A DNA stretch of 64,000 nucleotides from Oscheius onirici (lineage: Eukaryota; Nematoda; Chromadorea; Rhabditida; Rhabditidae). Where the stretch lies: assembly GCA_932521025.1 (NCBI GenBank), contig OW051473.1, positions 7,068,001-7,132,000 on the forward strand, written 5' to 3'. The position numbers and the translations under genes were made by a program. Position 1 is the stretch's first letter, and every line of letters begins with the position of its first letter. The notes below the pieces were generated by a model, which was not told the origin of the DNA, ran no database searches, and was given only the letters and a program-made list of their open reading frames with translations. Positions 34,951 through 48,480 of the stretch are shown here, piece by piece.

Positions 34951-37900
34951 CTTTCCATTACTTTTCTAAAATTATGGTCTGATTTAAGGATATTTTAAAT
35001 TAACAGGAAATTTGGAAATTGAAACGACTGCCGGCGGATGCGAGGCGGTCGCGAAGCGGCATTGGCACCTAATAACCGTGCTCCGTGCCAACAAAGGTCA
35101 TCGAAAGAGAAAACTGTCTTCGATTGAGATGAATGACGTTGACTGTGGGTAGTCTCGTGAACAGCAGCAACAAGACTGTGACAGAGTCCCAAACACTTTT
35201 TGGAGAACGTTCCATCGTAACCTTCTCTTCATGAACTTTTTAGAATCTTTCTGGCGTTTACCGACACCTATCGCCTATCTTCTGTCGACACCTATCTTCT
35301 GACTTCCGACAAAGCCAAGTGTTGTCGGTTTCTTCATATTTTTGTCTGGTCACAACTGCGTAAGACATCCAAAAAAGTAGTTAATAGGATTCTTTATAGT
35401 GAAAACCCAGATGTACTGAAGTTCGATCTGTTTTCAGCGTCAGAGAATAATAACTCACGGATGCCTCTTTAAAGACGCTAATTTTGCCCACGCGTCCGTA
35501 CATTTGCCGTTTATTTTGAATTTACTGGCGAATCGAGTTTTTTCAACTTCCACTAGGATTTTCAAGAGATTTTCGGTATATCTTCATGTATTTCAGATGA
35601 AAGTTGGCAGGTAGTTGGTGAGCAGCGGGAAACTTTATAATGTTTATCAAAAGAACCTAAGAAATGTTATATTCTGGTTATTGTACCTTTTGCCACCTTT
35701 GCTAAGGTCACCAGACAATCTGTTGTCCTGTTGTTGGTAATGTTAATCCTGTTCAGAGAACAGGACGAGTAAGATTGAATCAAATTTAGAAGGCTTCTTG
35801 TTGCTAGGGATTAGGCTCTCATCATTCTACGGTCATTCTCTTTAGCTTCAACATTTTGTCTCCTATTTATTGCAATAAACGAAACGAACGAAATGGAGAA
35901 TCTCTCTCGGCTTCTTCAATCCGAAGAGATGATTTATTTCCATTATTTAGCCTCCGACGGCTGGCATCTCTCAAATTTTGATGTGACATTCTTTTTGAGG
36001 AAATGAATTTAGAAATTCTTTTTTAACAAACTTTTAGTTTTATACACTGCCTGGTTCCAATCCGAGGGGTCGTTAAATATGCTGCTCTTTGTGTGTTTCT
36101 GTTTGTTTTTCATTCTACGACCGTCGCGTTCCGTCTCTCGCATATTTTTCAAACAGACAGATTCATATTGCAACACATCCGGGATATCTATAAGCTTGTT
36201 ACCCAGACTACGGACTAATCTCGGATTTCCCCATTCCGTATTTTGTTCACACTCAGCTTCGTCCGGCTTACGGGAATTTTTTCCCTCGCTAAGGAGAGCT
36301 TTGATAAACTTAATGGTTTCACGGCTGGGCATTTGCACATGATTGTAGATAATCGCCCGGATAAGACTTGACTAGCCATGTGTTGATGAATTTTTTTTGC
36401 GGGAACTTCGAAACTACGGATAGCGTCTTTCGGACCTCTGCACAGTCTCTGTGGCCGCTCTCAATTTCCGTGAGGTCATGTCGAATGACCTTGCAGAGGT
36501 AGCAGGGCAAGCCCTCCTGCACCCGAAACAGCATATCACTTCACGCATTTTCGTCAAATGTTTAAATTGACGTCAATTTATCTTTTCAGCATGTCACAAT
36601 TTTTTTCCCTTTCTGTCTTTGATGATGTTGGTAACTTGCAACCTACGTCAAAAATTAACGAAAACTAGTTCCAGAACCCTTGTCCATGTTGTAGAACATG
36701 CCTGTGAGCATAACTTTTGTAATGCGCGCTCGTGCTCGGGTAGTGTGCTATCTTTGGTGAGTCGAGGGGTCAGCGGCCGCGGATTCTCGCGCCCTCAGCC
36801 TTGTCAAACAATGGCTGCGAGCGCCCGCCAATTACCTCACAGTTCATCTATATCGATCCCTCAAAACAACTGATCAGCTCCTTCTTCTCCTTCATTCAGA
36901 TATTCATCCATATTCCAGTTGTACTTTTTTCCCGCCGCATTCGAATTTTTCTAATCCTGACCCTGCGTGTCCGCTTTGCTTGAATGTGCACAGATGCACC
37001 TGTCTACGAGCCGTATTATGCTTAGGTCTCTAGTCTTATTGCGCGTCTCAGTTATGGCAAAACGGTGAGAGAGAACTGCGCATTATATTTCTGCTCTGGA
37101 AATCGTTAAACAATAAATCCGATGCTATGGATTCGTTTTCTTCACCTCGGTGTGCTAGAGATTGACTGCCGTGACGAATGTTTTGTCTCCACTATGACAG
37201 CTGACATTGTTCGAACACGTATAACATTGCCCATAGCTTCCTGCATGCAAAATTTTTCATCATTTTGTTCTTACGAATCATCTGACCGTAGAATCCATGA
37301 CGGTGGTGGAAATGTCAGTTGTTTCACATGCTATAATACAAATTAAAGGCATATAAGCTCAGTTTTCCTGCACCACTTTGAACTGCCTGGTCTGGCGGAT
37401 TAGATCTTCTTTATCCCATTTTTCCACATATCCAAATTTTTTTCACTCTTGACCAGTCGCTCTTCTGATGTGATATAAAGTCAAAAGTGATTCTATTGAA
37501 TGAACGCACTGACGGATTATCGATCCACCATAACCTCCTTTCTTCCACGCCCCTCGCTCTCTCTTCCTACCCGGTTAATCTTCCTGTCATCACATAGCCC
37601 CTCTTTTGAATTTCAACCGTTCAAGTGGTTTCTGGGAAGGCTTCTTTATTTCTCTAACGGTATGAGTCACATATTTTTTATTGTCTTGTTCAAGATTCCA
37701 CCCCAATACGAGACCATATTTCCATGCAAACGATGCCGTGTGATTGATTTGTTTCATTGCCTGGGAGTTAATTGAGCGGACATTGGAAGATTTTTGGAGG
37801 CTGAAGTCATTTTCTAGCTACACATATACTTGGTGAACTGTTCACATCCCCTTCTCGCGATAGTTGGGTCACAATAAATGTTTCTTTTTGGTTCACACTA

Positions 37901-39388
37901 TCCCCCTTCTCTCTTTCTCCATTCCAGGGTTTGTATTTAAACAGCGGGACTTTCGAGGCTTGACCTTCTACTAATCTCACGACTTAACATTTTCGTATTG
38001 TAGTCTGTATCACCTAGGAGACAGTTGAAGCAGCTAAACCTCTCGACTCTCCTTTCCAGCACGTCTGATATTTCACAAAACGGTCTATGACTACAAACAG
38101 CTTCGTCTGTTGAATAAGTGGCACTATAGGCTGGCGAACAGCTGCAGAATCTTGATTCTTCGTGTCTATTTCGGCAAAATGTTTTGGAACGGAAATGACG
38201 TGTTGGCGTTTAGAAAGAAGAAAATTTCTTTGCTCAATTCAGTGCATCCTTATCGCGCTTATCATTCCTGTCACCTGGTAGCTGCGAAGCTCCAGTGCAA
38301 CCAACTTTTATTCATTTTCACACTTCTCCAAATTGTATACTGTCCAGTCAAAACAGGCTGTTTTGACTGATTCTTCTGGTATTGTCCTTTGTTTTGAGAA
38401 AGGCCGCCTGAGGTGACGAGGATACTTTGTAGACACAGGTATGGGTGACTATGTGAGGCTAAAACGCGCGCGGAAACTGGATTGCGACGCGTTGCTATCG
38501 GCGCGCACAGGCCAGAGCACTCCTTAACCACCTTCCAAGGATTTAAGCCAAGTCATTTTAAACTTCACTCTAATCACAAGAGACAAGTAGTGGCATTGTG
38601 CGAATTACACTCATTTTGTCAATGGCCCCAAAATACCCTTTTATGAGTGCTCCTGTTTTTTTTTTGAGTTTCTGTAGTTCTTAGGTCATAGAGAAGAGAG
38701 TCATACATTCAGTAAATTTAGTAACCTGGTCCATTTATGTTGCCATAGAAAAGAAGTAACGCTGCCAAAGATGCCTCCGTTCCAAACCTGATCCCGCCTC
38801 GGCCGTTCCTTCGCGCTTCCGCCGCCTCCCGAGAAACCTTTCCCCCAAATTACAAAGAGAGATAGAACATTCTTATTTTTTTCACTAGATTGCACTTTGT
38901 GTCGCTTGACGATAGTCAAATGGTCTTCCAGTCACCATATTGTCTCGATCATTGAGCAATTTCTGATTTTACGAGTTTTCGTAGATAGATCAGGTTACCA
39001 AGAAGTTGTTTCATATGGTCTTAAGAAACTTTTTTTGCAATCTTTGGAAGTAACTCTTTTTTATGTTTTAGATGACAAATAGAAAACTTCCAGCAGTTTT
39101 TTCTCCCACAAATATCAAAAATAAGCTAATATCTCATTTTATCTCCCTTTTGTTATAAAATCGAGGAAATGGTCAGAAAGTGAAGTGACTGCTGGCCACT
39201 TATCTTTAGCGCAATCTTCCCCTTCGTTCATTGATTTGACAAACGCAGCTGGCCTGTAATTTTTCAACAAAAATCACGTTATTATAGGTCCGACGTCGTA
39301 TGAGAGCCTGAAGCCGGAGGAGAGTATTTAATTTTTCGGTTTGTGTAAGGATCCATGTAGTGACCTGATAAAACATTATTCAGGTAGT
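34951..39388. other. Long intergenic region, nothing recognised
   Basis: The tetraspanin promoter is on its left edge and the PHD-gene promoter on its right. A short direct repeat (CGACACCTATC / CTATCTTCTG, 35265-35310) is the only repeat seen. ORFs are short, overlapping and domain-free. A weak tRNA-like stretch near 38420-38540 (minus) has no convincing B box. Confidence 0.4.
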
Positions 39389-42041
39389 ATGTCCGCCAGT
39401 TTTCCGGAACCAGTGAGCGGTCATTTCACACAGCCATCACCAATGTACCCCAACCAGGGGTTCGGATATAATGATCCCTATCAGCAGGTGCAAACATTCC
39501 GACTAGAGAAGAACAATCAGTTTATTCAGCTCTACAACCCTGCTTCGGTCAGCAGTTATCCGGCTCCGTCTCATCAGCCCGGCTCTCAACAACCGATGAT
39601 GAAACCTGGATTTGATCCGAGACAACCTAATGGGTAAATCGAATAAATTTATTTAAAGCATCGAGTTTTTTATTTCAGGTATGCGTATCCTCCAAACGGT
39701 GCGAATCAGGTGATGTCGCCAACGATGGGAGGCCCTTATGCCCAGCAGTCGATGAGACCCCAACAAAATTACTATGGTCAACAGCAGGCAATGGGACAAA
39801 TGCCACCTGCTTCGATGCAAAAACCACCCGCCTCGTCTGCTTCCTCAACAGCTATGGGACCACCGAACGGAATGCAGCAGAACATGATGCTGCAGCAGAG
39901 CATGAGCCATATACCGACGAGTGCGGCAGGATCTGCCGGACAAATGCCTGGTCAGATGAAAAGTCCTATGCCGATGCCATTGAGGCCTCAGCAGCCTCAA
40001 CCTTCTGCTCCCCAAATGAATAGTCCTGGGTAGGTTGTGGACGTGTCTAATCATCTCGCCTAGCAGCAGTTTTTTATATGCGCAAGAAAGAGACATGGTT
40101 GTATCAAACCCGCCATAGGTCTCTTTCCGGCCGTTGGGTTATCAGCGATGGAGGCGAGGAAGGCAAACATTAGGAGCACGCTCATGAAAACTGCGCAAAA
40201 TGTTGCTTCGACTCAATTGTGCTGTTTCGTGATTGTTTTGCAAACGCAAGTAAAATCGATGAAATGATAAAAGCGCCGATTGGCTTCTAATATCCCCTGG
40301 TAGTACCAATTAGAGCCCAAAACGGCGGTACACATAATAATCCTCAGAGCTCACAGTATAATTATAGCATGTTCGCGGCTCCAGCTCCACCTAGGATGAA
40401 GCAGCAATTGCCGTCTCCCGGAACGATGCATGTTATGTCGAGCCACCCGGTTTGTAGTCATAAATCTTTGTGGGTATATAATTTTTTTCTTTAGAAGACT
40501 GGCGATCCCTCTTCAAGCACAACCAATCACATGGCGCAGCAAGCTCAGAACCCGATGAATTCATCAACGCCGAGGAGTATACCGGCCCCACCGTCTCAAG
40601 AAACTCCTTTTACTGCTGTCACTCACTACGAAATGCCAGCGGCTTTCCCTCAGTATCAAGAACAGTTCAAGGTAACTTTTTGTTGTGATCTTGTGAAAAG
40701 ACATCAATTCAGAAACACAATCCCACCACCGCCCACTACTACGACAGAAGACGATCTCAGCTGAAACTAAATTATCCCACAGGTCAGGTGGTGAGTTTTT
40801 TCAGAATAGATAACAACTGAAATGTTTAATTGCAGCAGGCACCAGCCCAGGAGCCGGCGACGTTTGGTTTCTTGCCCGGACAGGCTCGTTATGAGGAAAA
40901 GTTTGATAGGAGGAATGCATCTACTACCACAGTCCCTACTAGTCAAATGAACTCGGTGCCGATGGTTTCCAATGCGATGCTTCAGCGGCAGATGTCGGCT
41001 CCCGGGATAACTTCACCGTCTTATGCTCAGCAGCAACAACAAATGATGCCAGCACCTATTGGTCCCGCAGCGAAGAAAACGAAAAGAAGCGCCTCTACGA
41101 CAGTTGGTGAGTAAATTTTAGTACTTATTTATTCGAACTTTCCAGAACCCAATCCCCCTCCTTCATATCAAACAAACAGAATGATGCACATGGGCACATT
41201 CAACAATCCCAACTTGAAAAGTCCTGGTATGATGCCAATGAACGGTCAGATGGGATCCATGCAGCCTCAACAGATGCCACCAAGCAGTGTATCAGGCTCA
41301 AACGGAATGAACATGATGTCCGGAATGCCTTCGATGGGTTCAAACGGAATGAACGGAAACGGTATGGCTCCCAGTCCGATGGCCATGGATCACAATGGAA
41401 TGGGAAACGGGATGGGACAAGGAGGCATGCCAATGAGCAGTATGCCTTCAAATGGACAATTCCACGACATGAGGCCGCCTCCACAGTACACACAAATGCA
41501 GATGCCATCAAATTCACAAGTTTATAGTAAGACAATTTGATTTTTCTAAAACTGCCTCTTTTTCAGATAACCAGATGCAGCAACGGTACGGCAATGGCTT
41601 GGTGTCGCCGACACTTCAACCCAATCTATCTCCCATGCAGCAACAACAGGTATTCGTCTATTTCTGTTCTGTTCACTTATCATTTAGAATGGTAGTCAGT
41701 CTGGAATGCCGCAACAGCAGCAACAAATGGCTCAGCAGCTTCCTCAGCAGCCAATGTATATGCGCCAGCTTCCTCCATGCAATACATGCAAGGGGGAGAT
41801 CCCTGTAAATTAAATTACCGTCTGATGAACAAATTGTGATTTTAGCACGGTTCTCCATGTAAAATATGTGCCAATCCCAGTTGTAGACGGGCGTATCATG
41901 TGGTAAGTTGGGTATTTTGAACAAAGAAAAACTCAAAAAATTCAGAAATGCATCGGCCTGTCTGACGCGGCTACCACAATGCTCAATCAAAATGCCGAAG
42001 TCGGTTGGGTCTGTCCGGTGTGCGATCGCAGGCCCCGATGA
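39389..42041 (+). CDS. M/Q/P-rich nuclear protein with C-terminal Pygopus-type PHD finger
   Basis: The start at 39389 (MSASFPEPVSGHF) follows an ATTATTCAG acceptor. Low-complexity exons rich in Q, M, P, N and G fill most of the protein (PQQNYYGQQQAMGQMPPAS, NGMNMMSGMPSMGSNGMNGN). Two more ordered blocks occur near 40660-40790 (FKKHNPTTAHYYDRRRSQLK) and 40850-40910. The last exons (about 41770-42041) encode PCNTC, then CANPSCRRAYHVKC, then WVCPVC and RRPR, stop 42041. Spacing and sequence follow the Pygopus PHD (PCGAC...ILCEASCQKWFHREC...WACDLC), including the unusual three residues between the third and fourth zinc ligands. Pygopus PHDs bind H3K4me and BCL9 to activate Wnt/beta-catenin targets. 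I see no clear NPF/NHD motif at the N-terminus. It may be a Pygopus orthologue or another PHD co-activator. Confidence 0.78.
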
Positions 42042-42357
42042 AAAAGATTTATCCCAGACGATTCTTCTCTTCCCACTCTTTCTCTCGGTTGCCGGTGTGT
42101 CATTCTGTGGTGAAAACCATTCCAGTTGCATAGTTTTGACTTCTTCCTCGGTACAAAGAACTTTGACTCTATATATGTCTTCTCCAAAAACGATATCTCT
42201 TCACCATATAACTGGGTACATCCCAGCCCTTCCTTGGCCATATGTAATCGTCTCTCCATTATCAGTTCTCCAACCAAACATGTACCAGTGTAGAACACGT
42301 ATAGGCATCACTTTGTTCCTACTCCATCGAGATTTTAATAACAACTATTTATGAACC

Positions 42358-42363
42358 AATAAA
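42358..42363 (+). terminator. Polyadenylation signal AATAAA
   Basis: AATAAA about 315 bp after the PHD-gene stop is the only canonical signal in its 3' flank, so it probably ends that transcript. Confidence 0.55.
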
Positions 42364-44558
42364 GTATTAACTTTTCCGTTCCCGAGTGTTGGACAAACGA
42401 GAGTAGGACCTCCTGTGTTCATTAGCGTGGATTAGGTACGCTGACTGAACGCGGACTGAGCACGTGTACAATGGAGCAAGCGACATTATTCACTACCGTA
42501 ATCCAAAAAGATAATACAAGGTTGCAATCTTTCTTTTGCGTGTAAGTTAACCAATTTTTAGAAAAAGTTGTTATAATGTTCAGAGTATTTAAAAATATTG
42601 TGGTTTCACATGTACAGGTCATCCGGTGGCAGACTGTTGCCTTTTGTCCAGACTGTCATTATAGGATAAGCAGCATGTAAAGGCAAGCATATGGCAGGTA
42701 ATCCCCTCCCAGACGGATACGGTTAAAAAAAGCCCGGCTAGTTCACTTCTCGTCCCATTACTCATAAGTCAGAAATGAACCAATTTGTCTGCTCATGTAG
42801 CGAGCATAACATGTGCGGACAGGCATGTTAATTTAATAGCGCATCTCTTTGAACCGTCAATCTGCAGGGTGTTTTTAGACACTCTCAAAGATAGACATTC
42901 TTTTTGTCGAGACGAGACAGATACGGTAATACTAATGAGAGGGGAGGCTGAATGTCCCGAACGAACTTTTAGCGATGAAAAGGGAGGATGACCTTTATCC
43001 AGCTGACTAGAGACGTTTTGTATCGAAACGTTTCTTTGGGATGGAGGAAGAAAGGACCTCGGCAATTCAAACGCAATCACCTGAAAATTTCAATGCGCAT
43101 TGGAAACGCTGTCCAGGAGCTCTGACATTACGAGACAACAGTAGGTAACAGAGCAAATTAAGTATTGAGAGTAGAGAAATAGATAGGTTTTGACTAGAAG
43201 AAAACAGTGAATTTGAAACAATGTTGAATGCACAGCCGCATTTTGTGTAGCTCATTGCCGTAAATATACAAAATTATTCAATTTTGAGTGTTCATGTATA
43301 TGAACGTATATGGACCGGTTGGACAGCGCCAGTAACTGCTTGTGTTTCAAAAACGCGTTTCCACGCAAGAAGCTGCTGTCAACGTGTATAGCAAATTCAA
43401 TGCATCTGTTTCTTCTCTTCCCTACTATCCACATAATGAGCTTGAAAAGTAAACTTTTATCGCGTTTTTCAGGTTATTCAGATTTATACAGCAGTTCTAT
43501 GATATCAGTATTCGTGTTTTTGGCATAACTACACTTCAACAGAACTGAGCAAATTGACTGTGCTTTTCTAGAAACAAACGTGATGCTTCTCTTTCTCAGA
43601 ATTTCCTGTCCTCCGACATCATTAGTCGAAGGTACCGTGTTCAATCTAATTCAAAGAGGTCCATGTTTGACGTTAAAGCCACTGGAGCGGTATAACGAGC
43701 CGGCGTGACTTCCGACGACAAATTATATCGCGGGCACACTTTGACAAATTGACTACCGTAGTTGGACCAAGGCAAACAGGGATAAAGCACAAGAAAGGAT
43801 TGAAGTCTAGAAGGGTAGGCCTAAAACGTGGAAAAAGTGCACGTCTTATTGAGCATGTTTTTCACAAGCGTTTTGCATACGAGATAAACGCGAACCAGGT
43901 TCATCATGGAAAGGTCTACAATGTTAAAATAGTTGATCAATAAATGAAAGCTTGTAGCCATCAGATCGCAAGCGGAGCTATAGTAATTTTAATGCACCAT
44001 AAACGTTAGGAAGAACCCGAATTCGATCTTTTTTCGAGAAAGTTCCAGCACAGATGGGATACATTGGTTTAGTTCTTAGTTTTGCCGTGAGCAAAGAAGA
44101 ACGTGAAACTCGAACTGTTGATATGCTAGTACTTTACTACGGTAATTGAACAATTTATGTGAAAATTGAACTGTTGACTGAGTGTTAATTTTAAATCGAG
44201 TTTGTAAAACTAATGTTTTGTGAGCTTAGCAGACAAATTAGCAAACAACACTTTGCAGACTCTATATTTACGCTTAAGCTTGAAGCAAAGTTCTGATTAA
44301 GGTTTCATAAAATCAGTAGTCTCACGGTTGGATAGTTTCTGTTCATGTAGATGAATGCTCATATTAAAAGAAGAGACGTTGTCAAAACAAGAGAACAATC
44401 CGTTGAAAACGACTGGTTGTCAAAGTTGGCGGAATGGGCACTGGGGCTGCCGGAGTCTTCCGGATGGCCGATGGTGCGTCTAACCTCGATTTCACCAGTG
44501 ACTAGACATATGTTTCCCATAATTTCCACTGTATCACCTGTGTTATGCTAATCGAATC

Positions 44559-44875
44559 ATGGTCTTCCGTTCCGCGAAGCGTAGAGGGGCGGAGAAGGTG
44601 CCTTCAGAGTCCCTGCTATTCGAGGGCTCGGCCTCGGGCTCCGCCCCCGGCGATGGCGATTGGGCGAAGTCGTGGGTAGCGCTTCCGAGCGACTTGCGCT
44701 GAATTTCACGCTGGTACGACGAGGAGCGGCGGAGCGTCGAGAAGGTGAGTGGACATGCCAAGACGATTCGGCACGCCTCACGGGCCACTCGCTCAGAAAT
44801 GCGCAAGTTTTGCGGAAACAAATTGTTGACGACGCATCGTCGCCCGCACAGTCACAATCCGGCTCCTGACTAGTC
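44559..44875 (+). other. GC-rich open segment, possible exon(s) or foreign fragment
   Basis: The ATG at 44559 opens 47 codons (MVFRSAKRRGAEKVP ... VALPSDLR), ending in TGA at 44700. The same frame continues openly for about 57 more codons (ISRWYDEERRSVEKV...). A second plus frame is also open from about 44660 to 44869, and the minus strand is open too, which is what high GC alone produces. G+C is clearly above the surrounding AT-rich DNA. There is no recognised domain. Confidence 0.3.
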
Positions 44876-47800
44876 ACCATGAGGTAACATTTCTAACACT
44901 ATTCGATTTTCTATTTTCTCACATCCTTTCTCTTTACACGGTTTTGTTGTCAGCTCTCCATACTTGTCTCTAGGCCTTTTAAGATTTTGGTTTACCTGAT
45001 AAATCTGAAAGAGTAGCAGTCTCACAAAACATTGATGTCTGAGAATCCCAACATCATCTGTTTGCAAATTTTCTGACACAATTCACTCTTTTTCTGTCTC
45101 GCATTTCAACCTAGGTGTTTTCACAAAAACGAGGTGTGTTAAAATTTTTTTTAATCTTATAGCCTGTGCAATACCGTCTATTCTTGCAATACCGTTCATG
45201 AGTATTGTCAGTTTTCAACTACAGTTACAGAATAATTTTAATCATGCACCAATTTTTCTGTTTCTTTTTGGATCCCTAGCAAGAAATTTTAATCAAATTT
45301 TTTTACACAAACAAGGAACAACAGTTTCAAAAGTAATATCTCACATGCAGAGAAAAAATACGGTAACTTAAAATTTGGAATATGAACGTTATTATTTTTT
45401 GTCAAATTTTCAGTTTTCGTAGGTTATTTTTTAAATTAATACTGCCATAATCCGTACCTGATACATTTTGATGCATACTTTTTTTTGACTAGTTCACATT
45501 TTCATTCCAAAAGCGTATATTTTCATATTTCACTTTCGCCCTTCTATCTACAACTAGTGTGTTCCTATTTTTAGGGATTTACCACTTTCCATTTTTGTTT
45601 TTTTTTTCATTTCCATCGTTCAGTTTACCAGTTTCCATTTTTGAAAGGAGCATCATCTCTGCAGTTCCATGTTTGCCAATTTAATAGCATTAATGCAAAT
45701 GCGGCAATTTATTGCTCAAAGTGAGGACCGTTGTTCGGCCTGTCATCCAGTTGGAACGTCCTCGAACTTCCGTTGAAATTCCTCATAGCAGGCCATTCCC
45801 ACTGTCCGATGCGCGTTTATTTGATGGCTCTTTGTCGCAATCGTTCACCCGAATCCAAGCTACTCATTTTCGAATTACAAGCAGAACAAATTGAAGGGTT
45901 CAGTTTCGGGATTAGTGGCTTTGGGAAAGTTGCTACATTTGCCTCTCTGTCGGCTAGTTATCCTCACTCATTATCCCATTTGCGGCTGTCCTTGGCGCAT
46001 CGTATCCTCTCACATATCAAAAAGGTACAGCCGGTAATCACCGAGCCACACACAATAACACTGAGCTCATTAGACGAGACGGCAAATTACTGTACGTCCA
46101 CAATTCCATTAGGGAAAGGACGATCATTGAAAGAACCTATAGGCGAATCTTAGAATGTTCCCAAAAAGACTAGTTTTCTGAAAAGTTAGATGGGAATGTT
46201 GGATATTTGCTTGTCTTGACGAATTAACCAAGGCAAAGCTTGTTCACTAGAACTACGGTATTGTTAGTCTAACTTGATTCTTGTCAATGTCAAAGTTTAA
46301 AGATAAACCATATGTATATATCAAAAATTTTCAAAATATAAGGGTAAACCGCACATTCCTGTTTAAATCAGCACAAATGGAAAGTTTGCATTTAGAAAAT
46401 TCATCAACCAATGTATTTGTTGTAAACGAATTTTTGAGCATGAAATTGTTTTGTTTTAGACCTCTTTTCAGTTGAAACTTTCACGTTTTTGAAAAAACAT
46501 GAATGTGGGTGGCAGACCCCCTTCTACGGCAATTGGTTGGCCCACAAACGCCTTCCGGATGCTCCGGCAGCATCATTAGCCGAGATAGAATCTGTGTTGA
46601 GTGCTTGCGCAATATTGACGCGTACTTTAGATAGCAGATAAAGAATATGAGAATTTTGAACGAGGACAGCTCTTTTTGAGGATATGAACTTGAAAACTGG
46701 AGCGGGACTCTGTTTACAACAAGGAGTGTACAATCGTATTTAGCATAACTGCTTTGTGCAATTTGCTTTGATCACTGTTAAAACTGCAAATGTTTATAAA
46801 ACATTACGGTTCGAAATGTAAGACTTTTGGTTAAACAAATCTTTAAAAACTCACTCTAAGATAGACTTCAAAAAGGTGCTTGTAATGTTTCTTTTGGTTG
46901 CGGTTAATCCTTTTTCTAATCTTTAGGGAGGCGCAACAGACCGCTAATCAAGCGCATGCACTAATTCGAAAATGACTCCAAGGTTCTTTGTTTTTGGCTT
47001 GTGCGACATACGTTCTACGGCAAGACTAATCCTCCAGGTACCTTTGTCAAGCCGCTTTAAGTTAGCCTAATTAGTGGACGGCTCCGTCACCGGTGGAGCC
47101 ATGTTGGCGGCCACCTGTGGGGAAAATGAAACGCAACCGGAAGCCCGACTTGATACCGTAAGACTTCCGGTTTGTCTTATTTTTATTGGAAATATGTCGG
47201 CTGCAGCCTGTCAGTCGGGACATCCGCACAGCTTATTATCAGCCGGTCATCACGTCGGCCCGGGGACTACCTGTCGATCCAGTCGCCACCAAATTCTTTA
47301 CGCAATGGAGCTGTCAGAACAGCAGATGGCGCCATCGGCTATGTTGTCGGTCACAAATTGCAACTTGTCAAGAGTGCAACTGGGGGAGACCCCAATTGTC
47401 TGTCCCTCAATTTCAATTGGTCACACCGCCTGGTTCTCTGGCTGATTCGGTCACGGGGGTCAAAAAGCAAAAAATGCGAAATCAATGACAAACGAAAATA
47501 TATAGTCCCATTGATCTGCAGCTTCTTCAAAACTTGAATTTTTTGGGTTTTGCGAGATACAGTGTTGAGTCATCGCCGTCTGCACCTCGATTCCTTAAAA
47601 CTGCCAAGTTGTTGTTATCCTCTCATATCGGCTGTCTCCGGTATACCGATCTCGACTTCCGTTCCGTATTTGTCAGTTTGGAGTGGTGGCGCAATTATCG
47701 CGTCTCGATGACTGTCGTGGCTCGTCTGACCGTAACCCTGTAGAGATTTCATCGCAGATGAGAACAGAGATGGGCCACCTCGCTGGGAGCTGTGCTAAGA

Positions 47801-48470
47801 GACTTGTTTAGTTTGTTTACATCGTCCATTGTCAGGCTGTAAGCCATTTCATCTCAACCTTTTTTCAATTTGTCCAGAACAACAGGTTTTAAAGTAACAC
47901 AACTACCCAAAACAAACAGATATCTCTTAGATACTTTAAGATGTAGGAAAAAATCAACTGAGTTAGGGCGCACAATTCATAAACTTCTTCTGAATGAGCA
48001 ATGAACACTTTTTGGAATCCTTTGCAAACGAAGTACATTAACAGGGGCTATACGAGAAAAAAACAAAATTAAAAGGGATCCTGGAAAGCATTGCACCCAA
48101 ATGTCTCTTTTTAGAGTTCAGGGATTACTGACAATTATGCCATGAGGGGGCCATCGGTCATTTGAAGAGTGCCGTAATCTTCTAATCCCCCAAATTGTGC
48201 TCAAGCAGCAGGGAGCTGACCCCAAGCCAAAAGAAAAACCACTTTCGGAAACTTTATTCCAACCGATGACAATTTGTTCCAATAGAGTTTTCAAGCAGCA
48301 GAAAGTTGCTGAGAATATAGTGAAAGTCAAGACCTAGTGTATATCACAAAAAATGTGCAGTCCGTCAAAAATTCTGTATTTCGCTGTAACATCTTATCTT
48401 GATATGTATACTTTCGATTGAGTAACAGCATAGTGGCGACATATGTGGTGCATTATGGGTGGTCGGTTTT

Positions 48471-48480
48471 GGGGCGGGGC
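48471..48480 (+). promoter_or_regulatory. GC box upstream of the long Pax6 form
   Basis: GGGGCGGGGC lies in AT-rich DNA about 640 bp before the candidate first exon. A similar GGGCGGGGC occurs at 55686, before the internal exon. A promoter role is inferred from position. Confidence 0.3.

Noticed and set aside
38420-38540. tRNA-like sequence on the minus strand
   Set aside because: An A-box-like start is present, but no acceptable B box or cloverleaf pairing could be drawn.
44559-44875. Selenocysteine (TGA) readthrough joining two open halves
   Set aside because: No SECIS-like structure was evident and no known selenoprotein motif. High GC alone explains open frames on both sides of the TGA.
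47074-47537. Three overlapping plus-strand ORFs of 100-123 codons
   Set aside because: All three frames are open over the same GC-richer patch. None has a recognisable domain or clean splice signals, and none links to the Pax6 exons.
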